Assembly (NCBI RefSeq): GCF_011742925.1
Contig: NZ_WAEL01000004.1
Span: 186,001-250,000 of the forward strand
Length of the DNA stretch: 64,000 nt
Direction: 5' to 3'
From: Fibrivirga algicola
Lineage (GTDB): Bacteria > Bacteroidota > Bacteroidia > Cytophagales > Spirosomataceae
Under the pieces are notes generated by a model. The model worked only from the letters and a program-made list of their open reading frames with translations. It was not told where the DNA came from and searched no databases. Of this stretch, positions 43,534 through 52,537 are shown one piece after another; the first letter of the stretch is position 1, and the number at the start of each line of letters is the position of its first letter. The position numbers and the translations under genes were made by a program.

Positions 43534-46389
43534 ATGAAAAACAGATTACTTGTTCTCTTCCTCTGGTGTCTATGTACAGCGTCGGCGTTCGCTCAGACGG
43601 CACCCTCCCGCTTCGCCCTTCAGGCAACCGTCACCGACACGCTTGGTGCCAAATTGAACGGTGTAACCGTCATGCTCCAGACGGCAAAAGACTCTGTCCT
43701 GACTAACTACGGCCGCACCGACGAAGCGGGTAAATTTTCGTTGAAAGGAGTACGGAAGGGCACGTATATTCTGAAGATCACCTACGTGGGAATGATGCCG
43801 CTCAATCAGACGATCAGCCTGGATACTGAACCGAACGTTGATTTGGGTACCATTAAGCTAAAGCCAATTGCCAAAGAATTATATGAAGTAGTGGTTAAAG
43901 CGGCCCGAGCCCCCCTGACGATCCGCGGCGATACGGTCGAATATGACACCAGAGCGTTTAAGGTGCCACCAGGATCATCTGTGGAAGATCTACTTCGGAA
44001 ATTACCCGGTGTAATTGTTGACCGCGAAGGCAACATTCGGGCCCAGGGGCAGGAAGTGAAACGCGTAACGGTGGATGGCAAGCAGTTTTTCAGCGATGAT
44101 CCGAAGACGGCTACTAAAAACCTACAAGCCGAGGCCATCTCGAAAGTGCAGGTCTTTAGCGACAAAACCGAGAAAGCCAAGCTGACGGGTGTTGACGACG
44201 GTACGAAGGAGAAGACGATGAACCTTGAATTGAAAGAAGAATTCAAGAAAGGGGGATTCGGTAAAATTACGGGTGGTGCCGGGCCAGCGTCCAACCTACC
44301 CGCCCGCGCCGAGGTACGTGGTAGTTACAACAAATTCGATAAGAAACAGCAGCTGTCGCTGATTGGTCTCGCCAACAATACCAACCAGACAGGTCTCTCC
44401 TGGGCTGATTATCAGGATTTCCGGGGTAGCAACTCCTTCAACTGGAACGACAACGCCGACTTTGGTTTCAGCAGTGGTAACTACTACATCATTGGTGGTG
44501 GCGACGATGAAAGCTTCTCCATTCCTATCACGGGTGGCGACCGGGGCAGAGGCCTCTCCGACAACGTGGCGGGGGGAGCCAACTACAACTACGACACCAA
44601 GAAAACGAAGGTCAGCAGCAACTACTATTTCAGCCAGACAAAGCTGCGCACTGAAAGCCTGGGCGAGGTAACCAACTTTATCCCATCGGGTGACCTGAAT
44701 ACGATCACCGCTTCGAATCAGACCACGAAGAACAGCAGTCACCGGTTTAGCTTCCGCCTCGAAAAGGAGCTTGATACCTTGAACACGCTGGTTTTTTCGA
44801 CTAGTGGCCGTTACAATACCAGTAATGCCTTATTGCTAAGCAACCGCGATATTCGTCGAATTCTGAACACGGCCACCACACCGACCACCTCGAACACGAC
44901 CGTCAATAGCCGAACTGGTCAGTCGTTTGGGCTATCTAATGCGCTGATTTACCGGCATAAGTTCATGAAGAAGGGGCGCAGTTTCGCCGCCAGTGCTAAC
45001 TACGAATTAAGCAGTAGCGACGGTACGTTGGACCTGGAAGCCAGAAACGCTTTTTTTGAAGCAACTGACATCAACGATCAGCTTCGAATCATTAGCCAGT
45101 TGCAGTCGACCAACAGTAATGTATCACAGTACAAAGCCAGCCTGTTATTTGTCGAGCCGCTGTCGAAGAAGTTCTTCTGGGAGTCGTTCTACAACTTCAG
45201 CCTCCGTTACGACGAAGTTGACCGGAACGTCTTGAACACGCAATCGGACACCCCGACCCGCAATGATTCGCTGAGCCGGTATTATACGAACACGTACCTG
45301 TATAACCGATTGGGAACCAGTCTGCGCTATACCAATAAGGGCCTGAACCTGGGGATTGGCGGCGCTGTGCAGCAGTTCCAGATCAACGGTCAGTACGCGT
45401 CAGATCAATCGCTTCCAATCCTTGGTCGAATCGATCGCACGTTTACCACGTTCGTGCCAAACATGTCGGTCAACTTCGACCTGAAAAACAATAAGTACAT
45501 GTATGGTGGGTATAACGTCGGTGTTCAGACGCCAACCTCACGTCAATTGCAGCCAATCGTCGACAATAGTAACCCGCTGTTTATCACCCAGGGTAATCCA
45601 GACCTGTTGCCAGCCATCACGCACCGGTTAAACCTGGGTTTCAACTACTTCAATCCAGGTTCGTTTACCAACTTCTACGGCGGCGTCAATTACGGCTACA
45701 ACATCAATCAGATTGTTTACGCGCAGACGATCGATACGCGTACGCTGATCACCAGCACGCGGCCACAGAATATCACGGGGGGCTACAACTTTGGTTACTA
45801 TAGTTACCTGAGCTTCCCGCTGAAGAAAACGAAAGCCACCCTGGATCTGGGCGGAAACCTGAACTTCGGTCAGCTGATCACGCCTATCAATGGTGTCAAC
45901 AACCAGACGAACACGACCAATTACAACGTTAACCTGAAACTAAGCCTCACGCCGGTCGACTGGTTTACGTTCTACGGAAGCACCCAGGTCGGCATCAATA
46001 ACGCACGCTACTCGATCAACACGGCACAGAATGCCCAGACGATCAACAATAGCTACCAGGCCGATGCCAACGTGAAACTACCCGGCGACATTTATGTGAG
46101 TACATCGTTCGATTACCAGTTGTATCGTAATCAGCGGTTTGGGTTCAATCAGGGGATTCCGCTCTGGAACTCGGCAGTGTACCGGCTCATCGGCAAAGCA
46201 AAGCGCATGGAAGTACGGTTGTCGGCCTACGATATGCTGAACCGGAATATAAACGTTTCGCAGTATGCAGGCCAAAACTCGGTTTCGTCGGAACGGACAC
46301 GTACACTGGCTCGCTACTTTATGTTCAGTATGACGTACAATATGCGCGGTATCAAAGCCAGCGTACGTCAAACTAATGGCTGGGATTAA
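43534..46389 (+). CDS. Outer-membrane beta-barrel protein with carboxypeptidase-regulatory-like domain (TonB-receptor-like)
   Basis: A 951-residue exported protein. The signal peptide (LVLFLWCLCTASAFAQ) is followed by a carboxypeptidase-regulatory-like domain at about 27-105 (LQATVTDTLGAKLNGVTVML, GKFSLKGVRKGTYILKITYV). A plug-like region then contains VEDLLRKLPGVIVDREGNI and GQEVKRVTVDGKQFFSDDPK. A long beta-barrel rich in Asn, Gly and aromatic residues ends the protein. This is the FecA-like/outer-membrane-family arrangement common in Bacteroidota. No SusD partner follows; instead a GLPGLI protein comes next, a frequent pairing. Substrate unknown. Confidence 0.9.
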   Translation: MKNRLLVLFLWCLCTASAFAQTAPSRFALQATVTDTLGAKLNGVTVMLQTAKDSVLTNYGRTDEAGKFSLKGVRKGTYILKITYVGMMPLNQTISLDTEPNVDLGTIKLKPIAKELYEVVVKAARAPLTIRGDTVEYDTRAFKVPPGSSVEDLLRKLPGVIVDREGNIRAQGQEVKRVTVDGKQFFSDDPKTATKNLQAEAISKVQVFSDKTEKAKLTGVDDGTKEKTMNLELKEEFKKGGFGKITGGAGPASNLPARAEVRGSYNKFDKKQQLSLIGLANNTNQTGLSWADYQDFRGSNSFNWNDNADFGFSSGNYYIIGGGDDESFSIPITGGDRGRGLSDNVAGGANYNYDTKKTKVSSNYYFSQTKLRTESLGEVTNFIPSGDLNTITASNQTTKNSSHRFSFRLEKELDTLNTLVFSTSGRYNTSNALLLSNRDIRRILNTATTPTTSNTTVNSRTGQSFGLSNALIYRHKFMKKGRSFAASANYELSSSDGTLDLEARNAFFEATDINDQLRIISQLQSTNSNVSQYKASLLFVEPLSKKFFWESFYNFSLRYDEVDRNVLNTQSDTPTRNDSLSRYYTNTYLYNRLGTSLRYTNKGLNLGIGGAVQQFQINGQYASDQSLPILGRIDRTFTTFVPNMSVNFDLKNNKYMYGGYNVGVQTPTSRQLQPIVDNSNPLFITQGNPDLLPAITHRLNLGFNYFNPGSFTNFYGGVNYGYNINQIVYAQTIDTRTLITSTRPQNITGGYNFGYYSYLSFPLKKTKATLDLGGNLNFGQLITPINGVNNQTNTTNYNVNLKLSLTPVDWFTFYGSTQVGINNARYSINTAQNAQTINNSYQADANVKLPGDIYVSTSFDYQLYRNQRFGFNQGIPLWNSAVYRLIGKAKRMEVRLSAYDMLNRNINVSQYAGQNSVSSERTRTLARYFMFSMTYNMRGIKASVRQTNGWD

Positions 46390-46391
46390 AC

Positions 46392-46468
46392 GATATAGCC
46401 CCGAAGCTCCAGCTTCGGTAGTGTAAGCGCATCAATTACTACCGAAGCTGGAGCTTCGGGGCTATATC
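46392..46468. repeat. Perfect 31-bp inverted repeat with nested palindromes
   Basis: Arm 46392-46422 is exactly complementary to arm 46438-46468, with a 15-base loop. Each arm itself contains an 18-base palindrome, CCGAAGCTCCAGCTTCGG (46401-46418) and its counterpart (46442-46459), so alternative folds are possible. It lies between the receptor and GLPGLI genes, starting 3 bases after the receptor stop codon. No T-tract follows. Confidence 0.85.
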
Positions 46469-46479
46469 CCCAAAACGCT

Positions 46480-47244
46480 ATGACCAAATTACTCAAACCC
46501 ATTCTTTTTGCCCTTCTGCTAGTAACAGGCCAGTTGGCTCAGGCCCAGGCCAACCAAACCGAGGGCGTTGTCGTGTATACCCGGCGCACCTTCTGGCCAA
46601 AAATTACAGCCCGAATGACGTACCTGAGCCAGGAGCAAAAGGACCGGGCAGCCAATACCTGGAAGAATGAAGAAGGTAGTAAAGAAAAAATGAAGCTCAG
46701 CTTCACCCCAAACACCAGCTTGTATGGGTACGCCAGTGAATCGGGCGAGTCGGAAGATGGGCGGTATACCTGGCGCAACCGGGAGCTGGCTTTTTTTCGC
46801 GATTTTGCCAACGAAAAGCAGGTCGATATTGAGGAAATGCTGGGTAAGGTATACGTTATAGAAGACTCATTACGTATCCCTTCCTGGAAGATTGGTAATC
46901 AGGTTCGGGAGATAGCCGGCCATATGTGCATCAACGCCACCACGACCGACCCCGTGAAAGATCAGGTATTGACCGCCTGGTTTGCACAGGACATTCCCGT
47001 TTCGGCTGGCCCTGAGCGCATTTGTGGCCTACCCGGCCTCATCCTGGAACTCGACATTAACAATGGCGATGTCATCATCGAAACGGCCAGTATCACCTTT
47101 AAACCGGTAGCCGCTGACATTAAACTTCCCAAGATCAAGAAGCCCAAAAAATTAGACGAGAAGGGGTACGAAAGCATGCTCAAAACCTACATTGCCGAGC
47201 AGATCAAAGAGCAGCAAAACCCGTACTGGGAGATTCGGTACTAG
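46480..47244 (+). CDS. GLPGLI-family protein
   Basis: A 254-residue exported protein (signal peptide LLKPILFALLLVTGQLAQAQ). It carries the motif that names the family, in RICGLPGLILELDINNGD, preceded by VLTAWFAQDIPVSAGPE. The family is typical of Bacteroidota, is often encoded beside outer-membrane receptors as here, and has no defined function; a role in the periplasm or outer membrane with the receptor is inferred from the pairing. The gene is framed by two very long inverted repeats, one before the start and one after the stop. Confidence 0.9.
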   Translation: MTKLLKPILFALLLVTGQLAQAQANQTEGVVVYTRRTFWPKITARMTYLSQEQKDRAANTWKNEEGSKEKMKLSFTPNTSLYGYASESGESEDGRYTWRNRELAFFRDFANEKQVDIEEMLGKVYVIEDSLRIPSWKIGNQVREIAGHMCINATTTDPVKDQVLTAWFAQDIPVSAGPERICGLPGLILELDINNGDVIIETASITFKPVAADIKLPKIKKPKKLDEKGYESMLKTYIAEQIKEQQNPYWEIRY

Positions 47245-47253
47245 GGAAGAGCC

Positions 47254-47352
47254 AGGCTAAACTGTAAAGACCGGGCCCTGGAAGTAGGCTGCCGATTCAC
47301 CAATTGTGAGCCAGCAGCCTACTTCCAGGGCCCGGTCTTTACAGTTTAGCCT
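47254..47352. repeat. Perfect 39-bp inverted repeat between GLPGLI and amylase genes
   Basis: Arm 47254-47292 (starting AGGCTAAACTGTAAAG) is exactly complementary to arm 47314-47352, with a 21-base loop. A short T-rich stretch (TATTTTTG) follows on the plus strand, so it could act as a very long terminator hairpin. The right arm ends 12 bases before the amylase start codon. Each arm contains the palindrome GGGCCC. Confidence 0.9.
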
Positions 47353-47364
47353 TATTTTTGCCCA

Positions 47365-49101
47365 ATGGCATTCGACAAACTGATTATATACCAACTGCTG
47401 CCCCGGCTGTTTGGTAATACCAATACGACCAACCGCGTCTGGGGAACATTGGCCGAAAACGGTTCAGGTACGTTCGCCGACATCAATGAGGCGGCTCTTG
47501 AGAGTATAAAAACGCTGGGCGCTACCCATATCTGGTACACCGGTGTGCCCGAACATGCCACCATGACCGACTACTCGGCGCAGGGCATTACCCCCGACGA
47601 TCCGGCCGTGGTGAAAGGGCGCGCAGGTTCACCCTACGCGATTAAGGATTACTACGACGTAGTCCCCGACTTTGCCCAGTCGGTGCCCGACCGCATGGCG
47701 GAGTTCGAGGCGTTGGTAGCACGTACCCACGCACACGGCCTGAAGGTCATTATCGACATTGTGCCGAACCATGTAGCCCGACAATATGGCTCTGATGCCC
47801 AACCGGCCAACGTACCTGACCTCGGTGAAGGCGATGATGTTCGGCAGGCATTTTCGTCACAGAATAACTTTTACTACTTACCCGGCACCACGTTCGTCGC
47901 TCCGTTTACGCCCGGTAGCGTCGACGCCGCTACGCCGCTGGCCAACTCAGCCCCGCCTATCCACGAAGCCCCGGCGAAAGTGACCGGGTCGGGTTCGATC
48001 ACTGAAGCGCCGCACCTCGACGACTGGTACGAGACCATCAAACTCAACTACGGCTACAACGTCTTCGAAGGTACGTTATATACCGGCCCCACTGCCACAG
48101 CCGACCACCCCGACACCTGGCAGAAGATGCTTGACATCATGCTGTATTGGGCAGCCAAAGGCGTTGACGGGTTCCGGTGCGACATGGCCCACCTGGTGCC
48201 GGTGGCGTTCTGGCAATGGGTAACAGCAAAAGTGCGGGCAACGTACCCAACCCATATTTTCATCGCCGAGATTTACGACCCGGGCCTCTACCGGCCGTTT
48301 ATTTTTGAGGGCGGATTTGATTACCTCTACGATAAAGTAGGCCTCTACGACTCCCTGAGGCGACTTATCGAAGGCCACGGCAGTTGTTATGACCTCACCC
48401 GCGTGTGGCAACAGGAGTCGGGCGACTTCGCCGAGCACATGCTCCGGTTCCTGGAAACGCATGACGAACAACGAATTGCTTCATCGTTTTTTGCAACAGA
48501 TCCGATGAAGGCGCTACCCGCAATGGTGGTGACGGCCACCATGCATACGGGTCCGTACCTGATTTATTTTGGTCAGGAAATTGGCGTTCGAGCCGAAGAC
48601 GCTGAAGGGTTCAGCGGTCATGACGGCCGAACCACCATCTTCGATTACTGGGGCATTACCGATTGGCAAGGCTACGTTAACGAGCATCGATACGACGGCA
48701 CAGGGCTAACGCCGGAGCAACGGAAATTACGGGCATTTTACGAAAAACTGGGTACGTTGGTTAACCAGTCAGACGCCATTCGAACGGGGGCTTTTTACGA
48801 TTTACAGTGGGCTAATCAGGCCACGCCCGGCTACAATCAGCACCGGGTGTACAGCTACCTGCGCTACACCGACGGGCAAAAGCTGTTGATTGTATGTAAC
48901 TTTGACCAAACCGCTCCCCTCAATGTGGTGTTGTGTATCCCCGATCATGCCTTGTCATTGATGCATATTTCGGGCGAAACAACGTTACACCTGAGCGATC
49001 TGTTAGGCAGCAACGATACCAGTACGGGACGTGGCGTAACAGGTTTTCAGCTTAGCCTGCCAGCGGGGAGCGTGCGGATTTTCACACTTGAGACAAGTTA
49101 A
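47365..49101 (+). CDS. GH13-family alpha-amylase/glycosidase
   Basis: A 578-residue glycoside hydrolase of the alpha-amylase clan. The (beta/alpha)8 barrel motifs are VIIDIVPNHVAR (region I), DGFRCDMAH with nucleophile D273, FIAEIYD with acid/base E302, and LETHDEQRI with H366 and D367. No signal peptide is seen, so the enzyme is probably cytoplasmic and acts on glycogen or imported maltodextrins. The C-terminal 100 residues form a beta domain (LLIVCNFDQTAP). The start at 47365 directly follows a TATTTTTG box, leaving little or no leader. Confidence 0.88.
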   Translation: MAFDKLIIYQLLPRLFGNTNTTNRVWGTLAENGSGTFADINEAALESIKTLGATHIWYTGVPEHATMTDYSAQGITPDDPAVVKGRAGSPYAIKDYYDVVPDFAQSVPDRMAEFEALVARTHAHGLKVIIDIVPNHVARQYGSDAQPANVPDLGEGDDVRQAFSSQNNFYYLPGTTFVAPFTPGSVDAATPLANSAPPIHEAPAKVTGSGSITEAPHLDDWYETIKLNYGYNVFEGTLYTGPTATADHPDTWQKMLDIMLYWAAKGVDGFRCDMAHLVPVAFWQWVTAKVRATYPTHIFIAEIYDPGLYRPFIFEGGFDYLYDKVGLYDSLRRLIEGHGSCYDLTRVWQQESGDFAEHMLRFLETHDEQRIASSFFATDPMKALPAMVVTATMHTGPYLIYFGQEIGVRAEDAEGFSGHDGRTTIFDYWGITDWQGYVNEHRYDGTGLTPEQRKLRAFYEKLGTLVNQSDAIRTGAFYDLQWANQATPGYNQHRVYSYLRYTDGQKLLIVCNFDQTAPLNVVLCIPDHALSLMHISGETTLHLSDLLGSNDTSTGRGVTGFQLSLPAGSVRIFTLETS

Positions 49102-49137
49102 ATTAGCTACTTTTTGGAAGAACGACGTCTAACGTAC

Positions 49138-50016
49138 ATGAAATACGGACTGCTTTGGCTGGGGCTCATGGCCTCTCCCCTGCTGGTGTCGGCTCAGACT
49201 ATAGACGAGTGGCGCCAACTTACGAGTACCCCTTCCCGAACGGTGGCTGAAACGGCCGTTCAGGCAGCGGGTACGTTTCTGGGGAAGCCCTATGTGTACC
49301 ACACACTGGAAGGCAACCAAACCGAGCAGCTGGTCGTGAACCTGCACGAGTTCGACTGCACTACCTTTATTGAAACCACGCTGGCGCTGGCGCTCGCTCA
49401 GCACGAGTTACCCGCCAGGTACACGCCTGCCCAGATCGAAACGACCTTTCGGCGCTATCTGACCAAACTGCGCTATCGGAACGGGCAGATCGACGGCTAC
49501 GCCAGCCGCCTGCATTACCTGTCTGACTGGCTCAGGGATAACGAACGCAAGGGCATTTTGCAGGATGTTACCCGCGATATTGGCGGTATACAGGTGCAGA
49601 AGACGGTGAATTACATGACCGCTGCCGTCCACAAATACCCTGCGCTGGCCGATCCGGCTGTATTCAAACAGATGAATGAAGTACAGACAGCCATCAGTCA
49701 ACAGCCTTTTTACTTCATCCCAACCAAACTGTTCAAGTCGCTGGAAACCAAATTTCGGGAGGGCGATATTGTTATGCTTACCGCCGCCCGACCCGGCCTC
49801 GACATGCGGCATGTCGGCTATGCTACCTGGCGCGAGGGAAAACTGTACCTACTGCACGCCTCGTCGGATCATAAAAAAGTGATGCTGACCAACCAGCCAT
49901 TAGCTGAGTATCTAATGGCCAACAAACGCCTGTCAGGCGTCAGGGTCGCCCGGTTAAAATCGGCGACACTGGCGAGCGGCAGCCCGATTCCTGCCACAGT
50001 GATCTTAGCGCATTGA
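49138..50016 (+). CDS. DUF1460-family exported amidase-like protein
   Basis: A 292-residue protein with a signal peptide (YGLLWLGLMASPLLVSAQ). It belongs to DUF1460, related to NlpC/P60-type cell-wall amidases. The conserved active-site cysteine is in NLHEFDCTTFIETTLALA. Later family pieces are YASRLHYLSDWLRDN and EGDIVMLTAARPGLDMRHVG with the probable catalytic histidine. It would cleave peptidoglycan or murein peptides in the periplasm. The ATG 49138 start is preferred over a TTG at 49114. The gene lies 36 bases after the amylase stop. Confidence 0.87.
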   Translation: MKYGLLWLGLMASPLLVSAQTIDEWRQLTSTPSRTVAETAVQAAGTFLGKPYVYHTLEGNQTEQLVVNLHEFDCTTFIETTLALALAQHELPARYTPAQIETTFRRYLTKLRYRNGQIDGYASRLHYLSDWLRDNERKGILQDVTRDIGGIQVQKTVNYMTAAVHKYPALADPAVFKQMNEVQTAISQQPFYFIPTKLFKSLETKFREGDIVMLTAARPGLDMRHVGYATWREGKLYLLHASSDHKKVMLTNQPLAEYLMANKRLSGVRVARLKSATLASGSPIPATVILAH

Positions 50017-50120
50017 CGCTAGTTAGTCTTGATAAAATCCAACATACTTAAGTAATTATAAATTAATTGTTACTGGTTTAGCAAAACAATGTATCTTGGC
50101 AATCTAACCTACTTCGTGAG

Positions 50121-50339
50121 ATGCCTGATCATAATCAAAACGTTGGCTTTATTGACCGACTTGTGCGTGGATTGCTGGCGGTCGATTTATTGGCTTTATG
50201 CCTTAGTTCCTTCATCAACGGCCTGGCCGTTCTAATCTCTCTGGTGCTGGTTGCTTTTTTAGCCTATAGCGGCGCAACTGGTCATTGTCCCATTTATTCG
50301 GTACTCGGTCGAAACAGCCGACAGCGTACAGAGCCGTAA
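50121..50339 (+). CDS. Small DUF2892-family membrane protein
   Basis: A 72-residue protein matching DUF2892 (YgaP-like inner-membrane type). It starts NQNVGFIDRLVRGLLAVDL, has two membrane helices and ends GATGHCPIYSVLGRNS, where CPxYxxLG is the family's conserved motif. It may associate with sulfur or sulfide handling elsewhere, but here no rhodanese domain is fused and the neighbours give no clue. A TATCTTGG box about 30 bases upstream resembles a -7 promoter element. A strong terminator follows at 50358-50394. Confidence 0.85.
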   Translation: MPDHNQNVGFIDRLVRGLLAVDLLALCLSSFINGLAVLISLVLVAFLAYSGATGHCPIYSVLGRNSRQRTEP

Positions 50340-50357
50340 CCTTACTCAGTTCCTACC

Positions 50358-50394
50358 AAAATTGCCCCGTTTTACCACAAAGCGGGGCAATTTT
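50358..50394 (+). terminator. Rho-independent terminator after the DUF2892 gene
   Basis: AAAATTGCCCCG (50358-50369) pairs with CGGGGCAATTTT (50383-50394), a perfect 12-bp stem with a 13-base loop and a T-rich end. It lies 18 bases after the stop codon. Confidence 0.9.
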
Positions 50395-50420
50395 GTGTCT
50401 AAGGGCTGTATCTTTGGCTT

Positions 50421-51161
50421 ATGTCGCACAAAGCGTTTTACCAGACATTTTTCCAAACCGAACAACTCTTTCGCCGGGCCGACGACGTTATGACGTTCCC
50501 CGCCCGGGCTGGTTTGACGCCAGACCTGGATACAATCGAACAGTTAGTAGCCAATGGTATACTTCCTGAGTCGGCCAATGACGTTCCGGCAAGCGCCCCT
50601 ACAGTACTCATTGTCGACCCAGTCATTCCTGCTCCAGCGGCCGAAGTGAGCCAACCAGCCCTCGACGAGGCGTTAGCACCCGCCGCCTCACCTGAACCAG
50701 CGCAGGCACTTGTCGACGTACCTGCACCAGGCCCAGAGCCATCAGTCAAACCCGCAGCTACGCCACCGCTACCAACGCCACTCCGTCCGGCAACGCCGCT
50801 GATTAGTCAGAAAGTGCTGATTCTGGTGGATGAAGACCTGCTGCCAAGTGATCTGCTCTTCCTGGAGAAGATCCTCAAAGCGGTTCATCTGGATATCGAC
50901 GGGGTTGACCTACTGAATGTTCATGGCACCAAGACTATCAATTTTGCTGAATTGCTGGCGGGCAAATACATTCATCACTTTTTCACCTTCGGCGTGCCAT
51001 TCAGCCGCCTCAATCTCGACATTATGATGGACCGCTACCATCCGGTCCGGTTTGAAGGTATCACATTCTTAATGGCTGATCCGTTACCTGCCATCGAGGC
51101 CGATGTGGCGTTGAAGAAGAAGCTTTGGGAATCGCTTAAAAAGGTATTTCTATGGCGATGA
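50421..51161 (+). CDS. Unrecognised protein with Pro/Ala-rich linker and possible psi-like C-terminus
   Basis: A 246-residue soluble protein in three parts. A short N-terminal helical region (about 1-60) contains KAFYQTFFQTEQLFRRADD. A linker of about 65 residues is very rich in Pro and Ala. A compact alpha/beta C-terminal domain (about 128-246) contains VLILVDEDLLPSDLLFLEKI, YIHHFFTFGVPFSR and ADVALKKKLWESLKKVF. The C-terminal pattern (strand-helix-strand, G and F-rich centre, K-xx-LW-xx-LK-xx-F end) reminds me of the psi subunit of DNA polymerase III, but this is not established. A TATCTTTG box lies only 4 bases before the ATG. It overlaps the permease gene by 10 bases. Confidence 0.6.
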   Translation: MSHKAFYQTFFQTEQLFRRADDVMTFPARAGLTPDLDTIEQLVANGILPESANDVPASAPTVLIVDPVIPAPAAEVSQPALDEALAPAASPEPAQALVDVPAPGPEPSVKPAATPPLPTPLRPATPLISQKVLILVDEDLLPSDLLFLEKILKAVHLDIDGVDLLNVHGTKTINFAELLAGKYIHHFFTFGVPFSRLNLDIMMDRYHPVRFEGITFLMADPLPAIEADVALKKKLWESLKKVFLWR

Positions 51162-52516
51162 ACGAGCCCGCCGAAAGCACAGGCCGTTCACTCCGCCGCG
51201 TTCTGACCACGCCTCAACTCTGGGGGATTGCCGTTGGTCTGGTCATTTCCGGTGAATATTTCGGTTGGAACTACGGCTGGGCTGTTGCCGGTACGCTGGG
51301 GTTCGGCGTGGCGACGGCCATTGTCACGGTGTTTTACATCGCCTTTATTTTCAGCTACACAGAATTAACTACGGCTATTCCCGACGCGGGTGGCCCGTTT
51401 GCTTATGCGTACAGAGCCTTCGGTCCAATGGGCGGGTTTCTGGCTGGTTTCGCCACCCTGGTTGATTTTCTATTAGCACCACCCGCCATTGCCGCCGCAT
51501 TGGGTGCCTACGCTCACTTTCTGAACCCGGCTCTTTCGCCATTGTGGATAGGGGTTGTGGCCTACGTTGTTTTTGTGGGCTTCAACATGTTCGGTATCCG
51601 TGAGTCAGCCAATTTTTCGCTTATCATCACTATTCTTTCGGTAGCTGAGCTACTCGTCTTCATGATCCTGGTGGTACCGGCGTTCAAACTGGAAAACGTG
51701 GTGGCACACACCGATACGTTTGGCTGGCAGGGCGTTTTTGCGGCTCTCCCGTTTGCCATCTGGTTCTACCTGGCCATCGAAGGAGCCGCGATGATGGCCG
51801 AAGAAGTAAAAGATCCGAGGCGGACCATCCCGCGCGCTTACCTGCTGAGCATTGGCACACTGGTGATACTGGCGGTAGGTACCATGTTGCTTTGCGCTGG
51901 TGCGGGCGACTGGCGCACTCTGTCCGGAATCGATTACCCGTTACCCGAGACCCTGGCCATGGTACTGGGACGGGGCCACCTCTGGACCCGCTTCTTCGCC
52001 AGCCTGGGGTTATTTGGCCTGATTGCCTCGTTCCATTGCAATACCCTGAGCTACTCCCGGCAAATCTATGTACTGGCCCGAAACGGCTACCTCCCCGCTT
52101 TCCTGGCTCAGGTAAATGAGCGATTCCGTACGCCGCACTGGGCGTTGCTGGTGGGTGGCCTGGTTGGTTTGATCGCGCTGTTTACGGGCAGCACCGACCA
52201 GATTATTATCCTGTCAGTGCTGGGTGCCATGATGATGTACGCGATCAGTTTGCTAAGTTTACTGGCCCTTCGTAAAAATGAACCTACGCTCGAACGGCCC
52301 TTTCAAACGCCTTTTTATCCACTCCTGCCCCTTCTGGCACTGGTTCTATCGGTAATTTGCTTACTTGCCATTGTCTATTTTAACCCAGCGCTGAGCGCGC
52401 TCTTCGTGCTATTGGGCCTGCTCTCGATGAGCCTGTTCAGGCTGGTTGGTCGGCGGCAGGTGGCGGTCAAACTTCACGTGTTGAACGAACAGCCTGCCAC
52501 CGATGAGGCCCCTTAG
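51152..52516 (+). CDS. Ethanolamine permease (APC superfamily)
   Basis: A 454-residue, 12-helix transporter. The N-terminus LWGIAVGLVISGEYFGWNYG is characteristic of ethanolamine permeases within the amino-acid/polyamine family. GGPFAYAYRAFGPMGGFLAG, FYLAIEGAAMMAEEVKDPRR and FRTPHWALLVGGLVGL are further family motifs. Ethanolamine ammonia-lyase genes are not present in this window, so the catabolic partner must be elsewhere if present. The start overlaps the preceding gene by 10 bases, suggesting co-translation, though a functional link is not obvious. Confidence 0.85.
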   Translation: MAMNEPAESTGRSLRRVLTTPQLWGIAVGLVISGEYFGWNYGWAVAGTLGFGVATAIVTVFYIAFIFSYTELTTAIPDAGGPFAYAYRAFGPMGGFLAGFATLVDFLLAPPAIAAALGAYAHFLNPALSPLWIGVVAYVVFVGFNMFGIRESANFSLIITILSVAELLVFMILVVPAFKLENVVAHTDTFGWQGVFAALPFAIWFYLAIEGAAMMAEEVKDPRRTIPRAYLLSIGTLVILAVGTMLLCAGAGDWRTLSGIDYPLPETLAMVLGRGHLWTRFFASLGLFGLIASFHCNTLSYSRQIYVLARNGYLPAFLAQVNERFRTPHWALLVGGLVGLIALFTGSTDQIIILSVLGAMMMYAISLLSLLALRKNEPTLERPFQTPFYPLLPLLALVLSVICLLAIVYFNPALSALFVLLGLLSMSLFRLVGRRQVAVKLHVLNEQPATDEAP

Positions 52517-52537
52517 CCGTCGATACTGATTTACGTG

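Noticed and set aside
51152-52516. Complete ethanolamine catabolism locus
   Set aside because: Only the permease is present; neighbouring genes show no ammonia-lyase or microcompartment proteins.
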